DNA of 64,000 nucleotides from UBA4665 sp036388555 (GCA_036388555.1 DASVRP010000013.1:62001-126000); one strand, 5' to 3'. Positions 33,147 through 41,235 are shown, counted from the stretch's first letter. The notes: a model not told the origin generated them from the letters alone. A program made the numbers and translations.

Positions 33147-33235
33147 GCGGAGAGGGAGGGATTCGAACCCTCGATGGAGTTGCCCCCATACTACATTTCG
33201 AGTGTAGCGCACTAGACCAACTATGCGACCTCTCC
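33145..33235 (-). tRNA. tRNA-Ser(CGA)
   Basis: Acceptor GGAGAGG pairs with CCTCTCC; anticodon loop CTCGAAA gives CGA; long variable arm (TATGGGGGCAACTCCAT) marks a serine tRNA; T-arm GAGGG-TTCGAAT-CCCTC; discriminator G and encoded CCA. A TATAAT-type -10 lies at 33258-33263. Confidence 0.96.
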
Positions 33236-33263
33236 AGGCGCAGGCAGGAATCCAACTATTATA

Positions 33264-34469
33264 TCAGCCTTTTACGGCGACGCGGTTACGGTATAGCGTA
33301 TAGAATATGCCAGAGGAGACAAACGATACGATCAGGTTAAGTAAGATGATGAAGACATGGATAGCCGTAGGTGCGTCTGTGGGTACCGCGGCCGATAGGC
33401 TGACTAACAGTAGCCCTATGATGATAGCCAGGACGAATGCCTTGACCAGGAACCATTGGCCGCCTTTGTGCAGCAGGTGCCTGCTGCGTCCGAGCGTATC
33501 CCGGAGCCTGTGCTGCGGTTCGAACAGGGCGACTTCGGGCACGACCGCGTAACGGAGCAGGGCGATGATAACCCACGCGAGAGCAGCTACGAATCCGACG
33601 AGCGTAAAGACCAGGACGGTAATGTCGCCGCCACGGCTGGACCCACCACCAAAGGCCAAGCCGAACGTTACTGCGAGGGTTATAAGTGATATGAGTACCA
33701 TGGGGCCGGCAACGACTATAGCGAACAGGGCATTGGCAAGTGCCACACGGATAAATATGCGCAGCGCTTCCTTGATGGTCGGGACGACCTTGCCCCGGCG
33801 GCCGTCGAGTCCGTCGCGCAGCGTCAGTGAGACGCCGGTGGCCACGAGGGCACTGATAAGGCTGCCGACGACAAAGCTGATCAGATACAAGGATAGCAGG
33901 AATGGGATACTTGGCTTCAGCAGATTGGCGGGCTGAAATCCGCTCCCCCGGCTGAACAGACCGAGAGCCATACCGGCACCGAACGTCACCAGAAAGAGCA
34001 ACACCGCGCTGACGGCAATGATCAGTACGGCGCCGCCGAGAAACGTCAGTCCGTTGACCTTGACACCCCGGAAGACATCGGCGATTGCTGCCCGAACGGT
34101 GTATTTCTGGCGGGGATCCTGGCGGCCCGGCTGGTCGTTCTGCTGACTGGCTGAATCCGGCTGCCGTGCGGGGTATTCATGTTGCGGCTCACGACGTTCC
34201 TGGGCAGCGGCCGGGACGGCTGCCTGTGGATACATCGGGTAGGCGCCCGCCGCTTGAGGTGCCGGATCATGCCGCGTCGCCGGCTGTTCATGACGCGGCG
34301 GGGCGGGCCGGTGTTGCTCCTGCTTGCCATCGACGATGTCGAAAGCCTGCTGGATACTCTCATACGGCCACTCAGCATTGAGCAGATCGAGCCAGATCTG
34401 ATTGTCACCTGCGCCGTGGGCCTTATGTGACCGGATATAGTCGACGAGGGATCGGATTGTAGGATCCAT
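33264..34469 (-). CDS. Polytopic membrane protein with short N-terminal helical domain
   Basis: 401 residues. Residues 1-50 form a compact helical domain (IRSLVDYIRSHKAHGAGDNQIWLDLLNAEWPYESIQQAFDIV), ~50-125 a Pro/Gln/Arg linker, and ~140-400 six hydrophobic helices with glycine-rich turns, resembling the membrane domain of glycerophosphodiester phosphodiesterase-like proteins without a catalytic part. Function unknown. TATAAT lies 9 nt before the ATG, with no Shine-Dalgarno. Confidence 0.75.
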   Translation of the reverse strand: MDPTIRSLVDYIRSHKAHGAGDNQIWLDLLNAEWPYESIQQAFDIVDGKQEQHRPAPPRHEQPATRHDPAPQAAGAYPMYPQAAVPAAAQERREPQHEYPARQPDSASQQNDQPGRQDPRQKYTVRAAIADVFRGVKVNGLTFLGGAVLIIAVSAVLLFLVTFGAGMALGLFSRGSGFQPANLLKPSIPFLLSLYLISFVVGSLISALVATGVSLTLRDGLDGRRGKVVPTIKEALRIFIRVALANALFAIVVAGPMVLISLITLAVTFGLAFGGGSSRGGDITVLVFTLVGFVAALAWVIIALLRYAVVPEVALFEPQHRLRDTLGRSRHLLHKGGQWFLVKAFVLAIIIGLLLVSLSAAVPTDAPTAIHVFIILLNLIVSFVSSGIFYTLYRNRVAVKG

Positions 34470-34594
34470 GATGTTTTAATTATACAACACTTTGCTTATT
34501 TGACAAGTGTTAATTTTGATGCGTTGCCCTGAGCAGGCAAAAGGCTAGCTTTCACGGCCGATATGTGATAGGATTACCTCTGTTGTACAGAAAT

Positions 34595-34671
34595 GTACCC
34601 GTAGCTCAGCTGGATAGAGCGTTGGCTTGCGGAGCCAAAGGTCGTAGGTTCGAATCCTGTCGGGTACACCA
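34595..34671 (+). tRNA. tRNA-Arg(GCG)
   Basis: 77 nt. GTACCCG pairs with CGGGTAC; D-arm AGCTCAGCTGGATAGAGC; anticodon loop TTGCGGA gives GCG, reading CGC; T-arm GTAGG-TTCGAAT-CCTGT; discriminator A and encoded CCA. Its 3' end is the integration point of the element at 34673-39056. Confidence 0.96.
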
Positions 34672-34672
34672 A
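34662..34672 (+). repeat. Left attachment repeat
   Basis: GGGTACACCAA at the tRNA 3' end, repeated exactly at 39046-39056. The 11-bp direct repeat brackets the AT-rich element. Confidence 0.65.
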
Positions 34673-34681
34673 TTAGTTTTT

Positions 34682-34706
34682 AAGGCCTTTTCGAGGGCCT
34701 TTTTCT
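34682..34706 (+). terminator. Terminator after tRNA-Arg supplied by the element
   Basis: AAGGCC and GGCCTT around TTTCGAG, followed by TTTT; it replaces the original tRNA hairpin that now lies at 39053-39094. Confidence 0.75.
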
Positions 34707-35146
34707 GTTTTTCACTGGGGTCAGCATTGAGTTCGAAATTATTTTGGAGCTGTCGGTGTTTATTGGATTTATTGGCGATAAATGTCACTGCCTTGGTATA
34801 CTCGTAAGAAGTTACGACGCCGTTTACGGATAAGTTCGAAAATACTTGAGCTAACAGCTCTCGACGCTTTTCAACAGCCTTATTCGTTCTATATATTTCG
34901 ACAGCTCTTTGGGACAACTCCAACATATCTATGCCATAAGAGAGCTTTGCAGAATAAGATTGGTCAAATGTTTTCAATTCTTCATTAATGTAATCGATTT
35001 CATCTTTAATCTCTTTGTCTTTTTCTTGATATTTCTCTTTGCTAATACGCTCTTCCAGTCTGTCGTCGTAAAGTATGTCTAACTTTCGTTTGAGGGCGTC
35101 ATGGCGAGCTCGTAATTGACGATAGCTTGCTTCATAGGCTTCAATG

Positions 35147-35551
35147 TCATTTTGGTGTCGCTCCAATACGATCTACCATAGCATCTTTAATCTCAGGTGG
35201 AGCGGTAAGCCGATCCTCGATGAGACCTTGGCCTAAATATAACAGATAATTAGGCGAGCATTCCGAAGTATTTACTAAAGGGTTTTGGACGGCAGCCACA
35301 GATGGCGACGTGGTCGATCCGTCCCAAGCAAATATTGGCCTATCCAGCTATATCTCTGCAGGATGAGGCTGCTGTAGCTGGACTACATTTCGCGCTGTTG
35401 CTGGCCTCGTCCCATCATTTCGCAGATTCCCGCGGCTAGGTTCGGATATAGCATGGAGCGGGTAATCATACAAATCCTCGAAGGGAGCAGTTGCGTCCAC
35501 GTACGCATTTCCACGTTCGGCTAGCTCTCGTATACTCCTTGCAGATATCAT
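35147..35551 (-). pseudogene. Small gene interrupted by an in-frame amber codon
   Basis: AAAGGAGG and ATG 35549-35551 start a 67-residue ORF (MISARSIRELAERGNAYV...) that stops at TAG 35348-35350; the same frame then stays open for 66 codons with protein-like composition (LDRPIFAWDGSTTSP...NYLLYLGQGLIEDRLTAPPEIKDAM) to a TGA at 35147, overlapping the recombinase remnant. Either a nonsense-mutated gene of ~134 codons or a short functional ORF. No family recognised. Confidence 0.5.
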
Positions 35552-35642
35552 CTGCACCTCCTTTTGTCTAATGACTATATCAGCAATGCAAGAGATCCAT
35601 TTACGTCAGAGCATTGGCATATAATTGTGATATTATCTGTGA

Positions 35643-36542
35643 ATGCACGAAATGGATTCCGAGAGAATAAAAAAAGCAGTTATCAGTTCTCTAAAACAAC
35701 AATTGAACGTAGGTGAGATAAAGCAGATAGGAAGTGGTAATGAATTTTACATTTATCGGACAGACCTTGAATCTGGTCCAGTAGTTATAAAAATTCCTAA
35801 GGACAAGGTATTCTCGAACGTCAATGATGCTTTTATAGATTCAAAGACATTACTAGACCAAGAATTTGCGTTGATGAGACATGTAAAAAGCAAGGGCATA
35901 AAGCAGATCCCCAAACCTTTATTTGACCTAGATGCTATGGGGTTTACTGTCGTAGTCATGTCTTACGTTGCAAGTGATGAAAGCAAACCAGATCAACACG
36001 ATCTTGGTGTATTATTGGCTCGCCTGCATTCTATAGAACCTCCAGACATCTCACTTAGTGCGCAAGAGCATAGCGAAATTCCCGAGCTTATAAGCCAGCG
36101 TCTGGCAAGACGGTGGATTGAACTGGAAAGACTCGTACCAGACATGCCGTCGCTTTTGAAAACCGAAAATCTCTCTCAATACCTTGAACCAATCCGGGGT
36201 CGAAAGAAGCTACTCCATATGGATTTCCGGCAAGCTAACTTCAGGATGAATAATGGAAAGGTCGTTGCCTTACTCGACTGGAGCAATGCACTCGTTGGAC
36301 ACCCAGCTCTAGAATTAGCCAGGGTAGCAGAAACGGGCGAGACGAATAGTGAGTTTCTAGCAGGATATTATTCTGTTGCCGACAATGTAAGGGTAGACCC
36401 TATGGTTGAAACGATTTTTCGCCTTGATACAGCCACTATGCTGGCTTTAGTATTTCTATCAGAAGAGCCTAATCCGGAGCTAGCTGACGTGTTCATTGGG
36501 CGCGTACGTCAGCTACACAATAGTCTCATAGAGATGACATAG
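35643..36542 (+). CDS. Aminoglycoside-phosphotransferase-like small-molecule kinase
   Basis: 299 residues. 'VVIKIPKD' supplies the ATP-site Lys; the catalytic loop 'LLHMDFRQANFRM' fits HxDxxxxN and 'VALLDWSNA' provides the metal Asp of the APH/choline-kinase fold. Substrate unknown: aminoglycoside, sugar, cyclitol or choline. TATTAT (35631-35636) is 6 nt before the ATG (leaderless). AT-rich codons mark it as element cargo. A radical SAM gene follows 87 nt downstream. Confidence 0.88.
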   Translation: MHEMDSERIKKAVISSLKQQLNVGEIKQIGSGNEFYIYRTDLESGPVVIKIPKDKVFSNVNDAFIDSKTLLDQEFALMRHVKSKGIKQIPKPLFDLDAMGFTVVVMSYVASDESKPDQHDLGVLLARLHSIEPPDISLSAQEHSEIPELISQRLARRWIELERLVPDMPSLLKTENLSQYLEPIRGRKKLLHMDFRQANFRMNNGKVVALLDWSNALVGHPALELARVAETGETNSEFLAGYYSVADNVRVDPMVETIFRLDTATMLALVFLSEEPNPELADVFIGRVRQLHNSLIEMT

Positions 36543-36629
36543 AAGTCATTATTAAGCTGCTTATGATTAGCTGATAATCAGATACATGTCCATTAATTAT
36601 TTTTAACTACGATTAGTCAAGGAGTCCGC

Positions 36630-38033
36630 ATGACTGAATACATTGGAAAGATAGAAAAACCAGCACCAATTGAAACGGATTTAGTTTATGTTCAAATAAG
36701 CGACTCACTCATGATGAGCGGCGATGCTGACGCAAAATGGGTAGATGATTACTATGCAAAAGTGTATGAAGGTATGCCAGGCTATAAAAAACCCGAGCAT
36801 TACATGGAGTTACCACTTTGGATTTCTGTAATTTCCGGCATGGCAAAAGGCTCGTATAACCAGCAGGTTCATATCGCTACAGACGTAGAGAAATCTGCCG
36901 AGGAGTTAGCTGAAACGCCTGGAACATTGTTGTTTTCTACAATTGAGTCAAATGCGCCACATACGAAAGCGTTAGTTGAGAAGCTAGCTCATAAGCGTAT
37001 TATTATGGGCGGGCACGTTGATCCTGCTGATTTTTCTCATTATCCCAATGTTACGTTTTTATCCAATCCATCAGAATTAAAAGCTCACCTCCCAGGCACA
37101 GACCCTTCCGCAACACCTGACAATAGCTTATTTGCCGGACAAGAAGTTATTCCAAGACTGACATTGAGCACTGGCTGTTTATTTGCTTGTGAATTCTGTA
37201 TGGTTCCTCGTAAGATAGATACCCCAGATGATGAGCATATATGGAAACAGGTTGATTCATTCAAACCCCTAGGATTTGAGTTGGTTTATCTTGACGATAA
37301 AACGTTCGGTCAAGCACCTAATTGGCGAATGATAGGCGATGTTAGAAGTGAAATTAGGAAATACAATCCTAAGTTCAAGGGATTCATTATTCAAACTACC
37401 GCAAATATCGCAGCGGGGGACGGAAGAAAGGAAGACGGGTATTTGGAAGCATTTGATGAATTAGGGGTTGAATATACCGAAATTGGTGTCGAAAGCGTCA
37501 ATCCAAAAACTTTTCAGGCTATGCGAAAACCCTATCATTTGAAACATCTCGAAACCGTTATGGACAAGGCGCGCACAGTTGGAATGCCAATAATCCCAAA
37601 TTATATCTTTGGACATCCTCTAGACAACGGCAAGTACGATAACTTTATTGCCTGGACTGAAGAGCATAAAGATGTCATAGCCGCAGTCAATGTTAATTTT
37701 CTTTCTGTTTTATACGGAGCTTCTCAAATCAGAAAGCAGCGTAACCTCCCAACCGCTCAGGATGTCACCGATTTGGATCAAAATGCATATAGAAAATCGT
37801 GGTTATCTGAAACGCAAACAGTAGACATGTTGCAGGCAGTACGAGCAGTATATTACACGACTAGCGGAGAGGACTTTTATCCAGTTGCCTACGAAGATGA
37901 GCTTACTCGAATAGACGTAGAAGATGTGGTTTTTAATGCTATAAACAGGGCTAGGTCAGACCCTTCTAAAGCCCCTATGCTCCGAAATGACGTTCCAGCT
38001 CGCGACTATTGGAGAAATATTCCAAAAGAATGA
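36630..38033 (+). CDS. Radical SAM protein, B12-binding-like N-terminus
   Basis: 467 residues. The 4Fe-4S motif CxxxCxxC is 'CLFACEFCMVPR' near residue 190, with 'GGE'-equivalent and TIM-barrel segments ('YTEIGVESVNPKTFQAMRKPYH') after it. Residues 1-180 look like a degenerate Rossmann/cobalamin-binding domain, the arrangement of B12-dependent radical SAM enzymes, but no DxHxxG is visible. AAGGAG precedes the ATG. Its stop overlaps the next start (ATGA), so the two are translationally coupled. Reaction unknown. Confidence 0.85.
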   Translation: MTEYIGKIEKPAPIETDLVYVQISDSLMMSGDADAKWVDDYYAKVYEGMPGYKKPEHYMELPLWISVISGMAKGSYNQQVHIATDVEKSAEELAETPGTLLFSTIESNAPHTKALVEKLAHKRIIMGGHVDPADFSHYPNVTFLSNPSELKAHLPGTDPSATPDNSLFAGQEVIPRLTLSTGCLFACEFCMVPRKIDTPDDEHIWKQVDSFKPLGFELVYLDDKTFGQAPNWRMIGDVRSEIRKYNPKFKGFIIQTTANIAAGDGRKEDGYLEAFDELGVEYTEIGVESVNPKTFQAMRKPYHLKHLETVMDKARTVGMPIIPNYIFGHPLDNGKYDNFIAWTEEHKDVIAAVNVNFLSVLYGASQIRKQRNLPTAQDVTDLDQNAYRKSWLSETQTVDMLQAVRAVYYTTSGEDFYPVAYEDELTRIDVEDVVFNAINRARSDPSKAPMLRNDVPARDYWRNIPKE

Positions 38034-38803
38034 AGCATCATGAAGAGTATGTAGAATTCGGAGTCAAATTGGCTCAAGACGCAGGAACTTTAATGCAGGC
38101 GAGGCGGAACGAGCATCTATCTATACAAAGAAAGATAGATGGCACTCTAGTTACTGATGTAGACATCGCAATAAACCAGTTGGTTATTGTGGCTATAGCA
38201 AAAAATTTTCCAGGCCACACCATCATAGGCGAAGAAAAGACCTGGGGCAGCTTACACTCCGACCACATATGGCGCGTTGATCCTATAGATGGGACGGGGG
38301 AGTATGTTGAGTCTGAAATGTCTACAAATTTATCATATGGTTTTGGGCTGGCAAAGCAATTCCGGGGTAAAAACGAAATGGGGCTGTTTCTGAATCCTAC
38401 CACCGAGGAACTATACACTGCTACTTCTAATCAAGGAACAAAACTAAACGGCAAAAAAATAGAAGTTGGCGAACATCCACTCACACCAGGAATATCATAT
38501 GATTACTCAGAATGGGACGGAGCAAAGCTCGATTCAACTGCACTGCGCCAAATGCTAGGAGACCCAATAGGTAATTACTCGGCGATATATCAAGCATGCA
38601 AAGTTGCTGAAGGTGAGAGTATTTTCAGCATTTTTCCCGGTAGCACGAAGCATGACATTGCCCCAGGAGATATTATCGTAACTGAAGCGAACGGTCGTGT
38701 CACTGATCTTCATGGCGTACGGTTTGATTATAATTCTGACATCGGAGGTGCACTTTTCTCGAACGGGTTAGTCCATCGGGCAGTTTTAGATATTCTTAGC
38801 TAA
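38030..38803 (+). CDS. Inositol-monophosphatase-family phosphatase
   Basis: 257 residues. Metal-binding motifs of the IMPase/CysQ/FBPase superfamily are present: 'GEEKTWG', 'WRVDPIDGTGEYV' (DPIDGT) and 'HDIAPGDIIVTEANG' in place of WDxAAG. It hydrolyses a phosphate ester, perhaps of a cyclitol or sugar. Coupled by ATGA overlap to the radical SAM gene, and on the same cargo as an APH-type kinase, suggesting that phosphorylated intermediates are handled. Confidence 0.9.
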   Translation: MKHHEEYVEFGVKLAQDAGTLMQARRNEHLSIQRKIDGTLVTDVDIAINQLVIVAIAKNFPGHTIIGEEKTWGSLHSDHIWRVDPIDGTGEYVESEMSTNLSYGFGLAKQFRGKNEMGLFLNPTTEELYTATSNQGTKLNGKKIEVGEHPLTPGISYDYSEWDGAKLDSTALRQMLGDPIGNYSAIYQACKVAEGESIFSIFPGSTKHDIAPGDIIVTEANGRVTDLHGVRFDYNSDIGGALFSNGLVHRAVLDILS

Positions 38804-39056
38804 TCAAAATCCAAGTTTATAGACGTTAAAATGGTTCTAACTTCGTCGACAATGGTTCGCCATACTGTTTACGCTATAGAGCATCTTATACGAGGGGTTT
38901 GATTGATTCGTTTTACATATAATCGGTCAGGTACTAGCGGAAAATGCTTAGTTAGATGTCTAATGAATTTAGATTAGAAGTGCTTGTACAATAGGGTGCC
39001 CGACTCTTACTTCATCGATAGTAAGAGTTCGAAAATCCGACCACAGGGTACACCAA
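38804..39056 (+). other. Right end of the element
   Basis: Non-coding. Contains an inverted repeat ACTCTTACT / AGTAAGAGT (39003-39011 and 39020-39028) around TCATCGAT, then a degenerate T-arm-like stretch and the attachment repeat GGGTACACCAA (39046-39056). A recombinase binding site is plausible but unproven. Confidence 0.45.
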
Positions 39057-39094
39057 ATAAAATGCACCACCTCGCCGTGGTGCATTTTATTTGG
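39053..39094 (+). terminator. CCA-anchored hairpin, original 3' flank of tRNA-Arg
   Basis: Perfect 18-bp stem (39053-39070 with 39077-39094, loop CTCGCC) whose first three bases are the tRNA CCA. It is now 4.4 kb from the tRNA because of the inserted element. Confidence 0.8.
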
Positions 39095-39100
39095 TCTCGT

Positions 39101-39224
39101 CACGGGTTTGAACCTACGACGCAGATTTGCGAAGCAAAGATGCAAGTCGGAGGTTCGGTCGCCAACCTGCACGCGCAGGTGCTTGCACCGAGCATGCAGG
39201 GCAAGCGTGCGCTATCCTGTCGAT
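39101..39224 (+). repeat. tRNA T-arm mimic element C (tRNA-Arg GCG)
   Basis: TTGAACCTACGAC (inverted T-arm of tRNA-Arg GCG), GCAGATTTGCGAAGCAAAGATGC inner hairpin shared with element B (given here as 39121-39143), GTCGGAGGTTCG, a 56-nt insert (39158-39213) and ATCCTGTCG, the 3' T-stem of the same tRNA. The stem 39110-39120 / 39146-39156 pairs in 10 of 11 positions. Confidence 0.75.
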
Positions 39225-39239
39225 ACTCTCTTGAGACAC

Positions 39240-39379
39240 CTTACCAACTCTCTTACAAATTAATATATTTACCTTACATGTATGAGATTTGTGCTTATGC
39301 TTACCTTACAAGTATGCTTACAAGTTTTTAATAATACCTTACAAAATATCTTACAAACTTGACTTTTAACCTTACAAGT
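39240..39379 (+). repeat. CTTACAA operator-like repeat array
   Basis: Copies of CTTACA/C begin at 39240, 39252, 39273, 39300, 39305, 39317, 39338, 39350 and 39371, with a weaker CTTATG at 39294. Full CTTACAAGT occurs at 39305, 39317 and 39371. Most spacings alternate 12 and 21 bp, all in the same orientation. The last copy lies between the -35 and -10 boxes of the gene at 39396. Confidence 0.8.
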
Positions 39380-39387
39380 AGTATACT
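39359..39387 (+). promoter_or_regulatory. Promoter of the HTH-ATPase gene
   Basis: TTGACT (39359-39364), 17-nt spacer holding one CTTACAAGT copy, TATACT (39382-39387). The ATG follows 8 nt after the -10 box, so the transcript is probably leaderless. Confidence 0.75.
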
Positions 39388-39395
39388 CCTACAGT

Positions 39396-40442
39396 ATGGA
39401 TACCGTATTACGGATAGTTGATTATGTATTGTCAGTCGCCGAGAAAAAGCACAGCTTTAAAACATCTGATGTGATGGAAGAGCTGGCCTCAAAACAAATT
39501 AGAGCAGCACGCCCTTATGTAAGCTCCGTCATTGGTAATTTGGTCAAGGAAGGAGTCTTAATACGGGATGGCGCTGGAAGCGGATCGGTATACGCACTTC
39601 CCAAATATGCCGACACGCTCGGTAAAGTAATAAAAAAAAGATATACGAATAATGGCCTGGAAGAATACGGGATCTTAAGTGATTTCAAATTAGAGAAGCC
39701 TTTCTTGACTAATCTCAAGGAGACAGTGCAGGATATCTTTGCATATTCATTTTCTGAAATGGCTAATAACGCGATAGAGCACTCCCAGTCAGACATCATA
39801 GATGTCGAGGTATTTCAAAGAGAGGACCAGCTTAGTTTTACAGTCCGTGACCACGGGATCGGAGTATTTAAAAATGTTATGTCAAAAAAAGGGCTTAGCT
39901 CCGAACTTGAAGCCATCCAGGATTTATTGAAAGGCAAGACGACTACAGCACCACAAGCGCACTCCGGAGAGGGTATCTTCTTTACTTCGAAAGCAGGAGA
40001 TTTGTTCATCCTTGAGAGTTACGGCTATCGTTTGCGTATTGACAATAAACTTGAGGATATATTCGTCGAAGAGACGCAGCGCACATTAAAAGGAACTAAG
40101 GTAACTTTCTCGGTTGACATAAAGTCAAAGCGACATCTGAGTGAACTGTTCGCAGCCTACCAGGTAGACCCAGATGAACCGGCATTCGACCAGACAGAGG
40201 TTCAGATAAAGCTTTACAATATGGGCACGATATATATATCCAGGTCGCAAGCCAGGCGAGTACTGAATGGGCTGACAAAATTCAAACGTGTAATACTCGA
40301 CTTTCATAAAGTACCTACAATAGGTCAGGCATTCGCAGATGAAATATTCCGGGTATTCAGTTCAAGGCACCCGGAAATTGAAATTGTTCCCAGCCATACG
40401 AATACAGCCGTACAGTTTATGATTGACCGAGTTGAAAGATAG
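39396..40442 (+). CDS. wHTH-GHKL ATPase-DUF4325 regulator
   Basis: 348 residues. Residues 1-75 form a winged helix (DVMEELASKQIRAARPYVSSVIGNLVKEGVLIRDG). Residues ~110-240 are a GHKL/HATPase_c domain with N-box 'FSEMANNAIEHS', 'VRDHGIGVF' and 'SGEGIFFTSKAGD'. Residues ~255-345 match DUF4325, a STAS-like domain (VILDFHKVPTIGQAFADEIFRVF). No HisKA domain, so not a classical sensor kinase; it may act as an ATP-gated repressor on the upstream repeats. Lower GC than the core genome. Confidence 0.85.
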   Translation: MDTVLRIVDYVLSVAEKKHSFKTSDVMEELASKQIRAARPYVSSVIGNLVKEGVLIRDGAGSGSVYALPKYADTLGKVIKKRYTNNGLEEYGILSDFKLEKPFLTNLKETVQDIFAYSFSEMANNAIEHSQSDIIDVEVFQREDQLSFTVRDHGIGVFKNVMSKKGLSSELEAIQDLLKGKTTTAPQAHSGEGIFFTSKAGDLFILESYGYRLRIDNKLEDIFVEETQRTLKGTKVTFSVDIKSKRHLSELFAAYQVDPDEPAFDQTEVQIKLYNMGTIYISRSQARRVLNGLTKFKRVILDFHKVPTIGQAFADEIFRVFSSRHPEIEIVPSHTNTAVQFMIDRVER

Positions 40443-40494
40443 AATTTCGAACAAGTTAGTCCGATACTCAAGTCAATTTTGCAAAACTCTATAC

Positions 40495-41235
40495 TTACTG
40501 CGCCGGAGTGATTATCAGAGTGACATCAGCGGAATACGCGCCCTGGTTCTGGCCGGAAGCCCGCAAGGTTACAGTGTAGGTACCCGGAACTACCCCTATG
40601 CTGACAGAGAACCCGAATGTCTGGCTGGCCGCGTAGGTTGCCTGGCCTGGGGCGCCGGACGATGCGACCATCGGTGAGCCGGGCTTGAACATCGGATAGG
40701 CGACGGTGATCAGTTCACCGGAATCGCTGCGTGCGGTCAGTAAACCGCTATTGCTGGAGCCGGCCGCCACCGTGAAGGTATGCGCTGACAGGATTAATGC
40801 GCCCGTACGGGTGACGGTCTTGTCCGGGTCGCCGCCGCATTCCGGGCATCGGACGACAGGGGCGGGCGTGGGTGCCGGGGCTGGTGTAGGCCTATCTACT
40901 GGAGCTGGTGTTAGCTTGGCCGTCGTAGGTGCAGATGGAGTAGAAGTAGATCTTTGTGCATTCACGCTGGTTGCAGGCTTTGCTTGGCCTGATGTACCAG
41001 TAGCGGCAGTTGTAGATGTCTGCGCCGCCTGATCCGTCCCGCCGGCAGGCGATGACATAACCTTGGATGCCGGTGTTGGCGGTATGCTTTTGTCGGCATG
41101 ATAGCTGTCTTTGGCGGCGGAGGCAGATGCGGTGATTGCGACTGCAGCTACAGCGGTGACAAACAAAAGGATAGCCAAGGCAATGATATTAGGATGGATA
41201 CGTTTCATACGTGACAACATTCGCTTTCTCAACAT
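40495..41235 (-). CDS. Secreted or anchored protein with Pro/Thr linker
   Basis: 246 residues. A basic N-terminus and hydrophobic helix (~14-38) act as signal peptide or anchor; ~40-125 is a Thr/Ala/Pro linker; 'VVRCPECGGD' is a single CPEC motif; ~140-246 is a beta-rich, Ser/Thr/Gly domain with an Ig-like pattern (TYTVTLRASGQNQGAYSADVTLIITPAQ). Surface adhesion or display is inference. TAGTAT (41243-41248) is 7 nt before the ATG (leaderless). Convergent with the regulator gene (52-nt gap). Confidence 0.75.
   Translation of the reverse strand: MLRKRMLSRMKRIHPNIIALAILLFVTAVAAVAITASASAAKDSYHADKSIPPTPASKVMSSPAGGTDQAAQTSTTAATGTSGQAKPATSVNAQRSTSTPSAPTTAKLTPAPVDRPTPAPAPTPAPVVRCPECGGDPDKTVTRTGALILSAHTFTVAAGSSNSGLLTARSDSGELITVAYPMFKPGSPMVASSGAPGQATYAASQTFGFSVSIGVVPGTYTVTLRASGQNQGAYSADVTLIITPAQ

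Larger units (their letters stand above)
34606..35166 (-). pseudogene. Large serine recombinase, C-terminal remnant
   Basis: 186 codons open from a TTG, with an in-frame stop just upstream. The protein is a charged coiled coil (YRQLRARHDALKRKLDILYDDRLEERISKEKYQEKDKEI) followed by 'KAVEKRRELLAQVFSNLSVNG', the pattern of the coiled-coil and end region of phage-type large serine integrases. Both the catalytic resolvase domain (YSR...Ser) and the zinc ribbon are missing. The last ~20 codons run antisense through tRNA-Arg, the typical geometry of an integrase gene abutting its att site. Confidence 0.75.
34673..39056. mobile_element. Decayed serine-recombinase element integrated at tRNA-Arg
   Basis: About 4.4 kb, visibly more AT-rich than both flanks. 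It starts directly after the tRNA with a C-terminal remnant of a large serine recombinase, carries an amber-interrupted small gene, an APH-type kinase, a radical SAM protein and an IMPase-like phosphatase, and ends at the second GGGTACACCAA copy. The sequence right of it (hairpin plus element C) matches tRNA-Arg, as expected if the element split the original tRNA locus. No recombinase catalytic domain remains, so it is probably immobile. Confidence 0.75.

Noticed and set aside
33002..33340. Open frames running through tRNA-Ser(CGA) and its flank
   Set aside because: They are tRNA sequence and T-arm element read as protein; similar false frames occur at 57939-58208, 39100-39331 and 61397-61909.
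39240..39379. CRISPR-like reading of the CTTACAA repeats
   Set aside because: Units are 7-9 bp with 12/21-bp phasing and overlap a promoter; no 25-35 bp repeats, no spacers and no cas genes.
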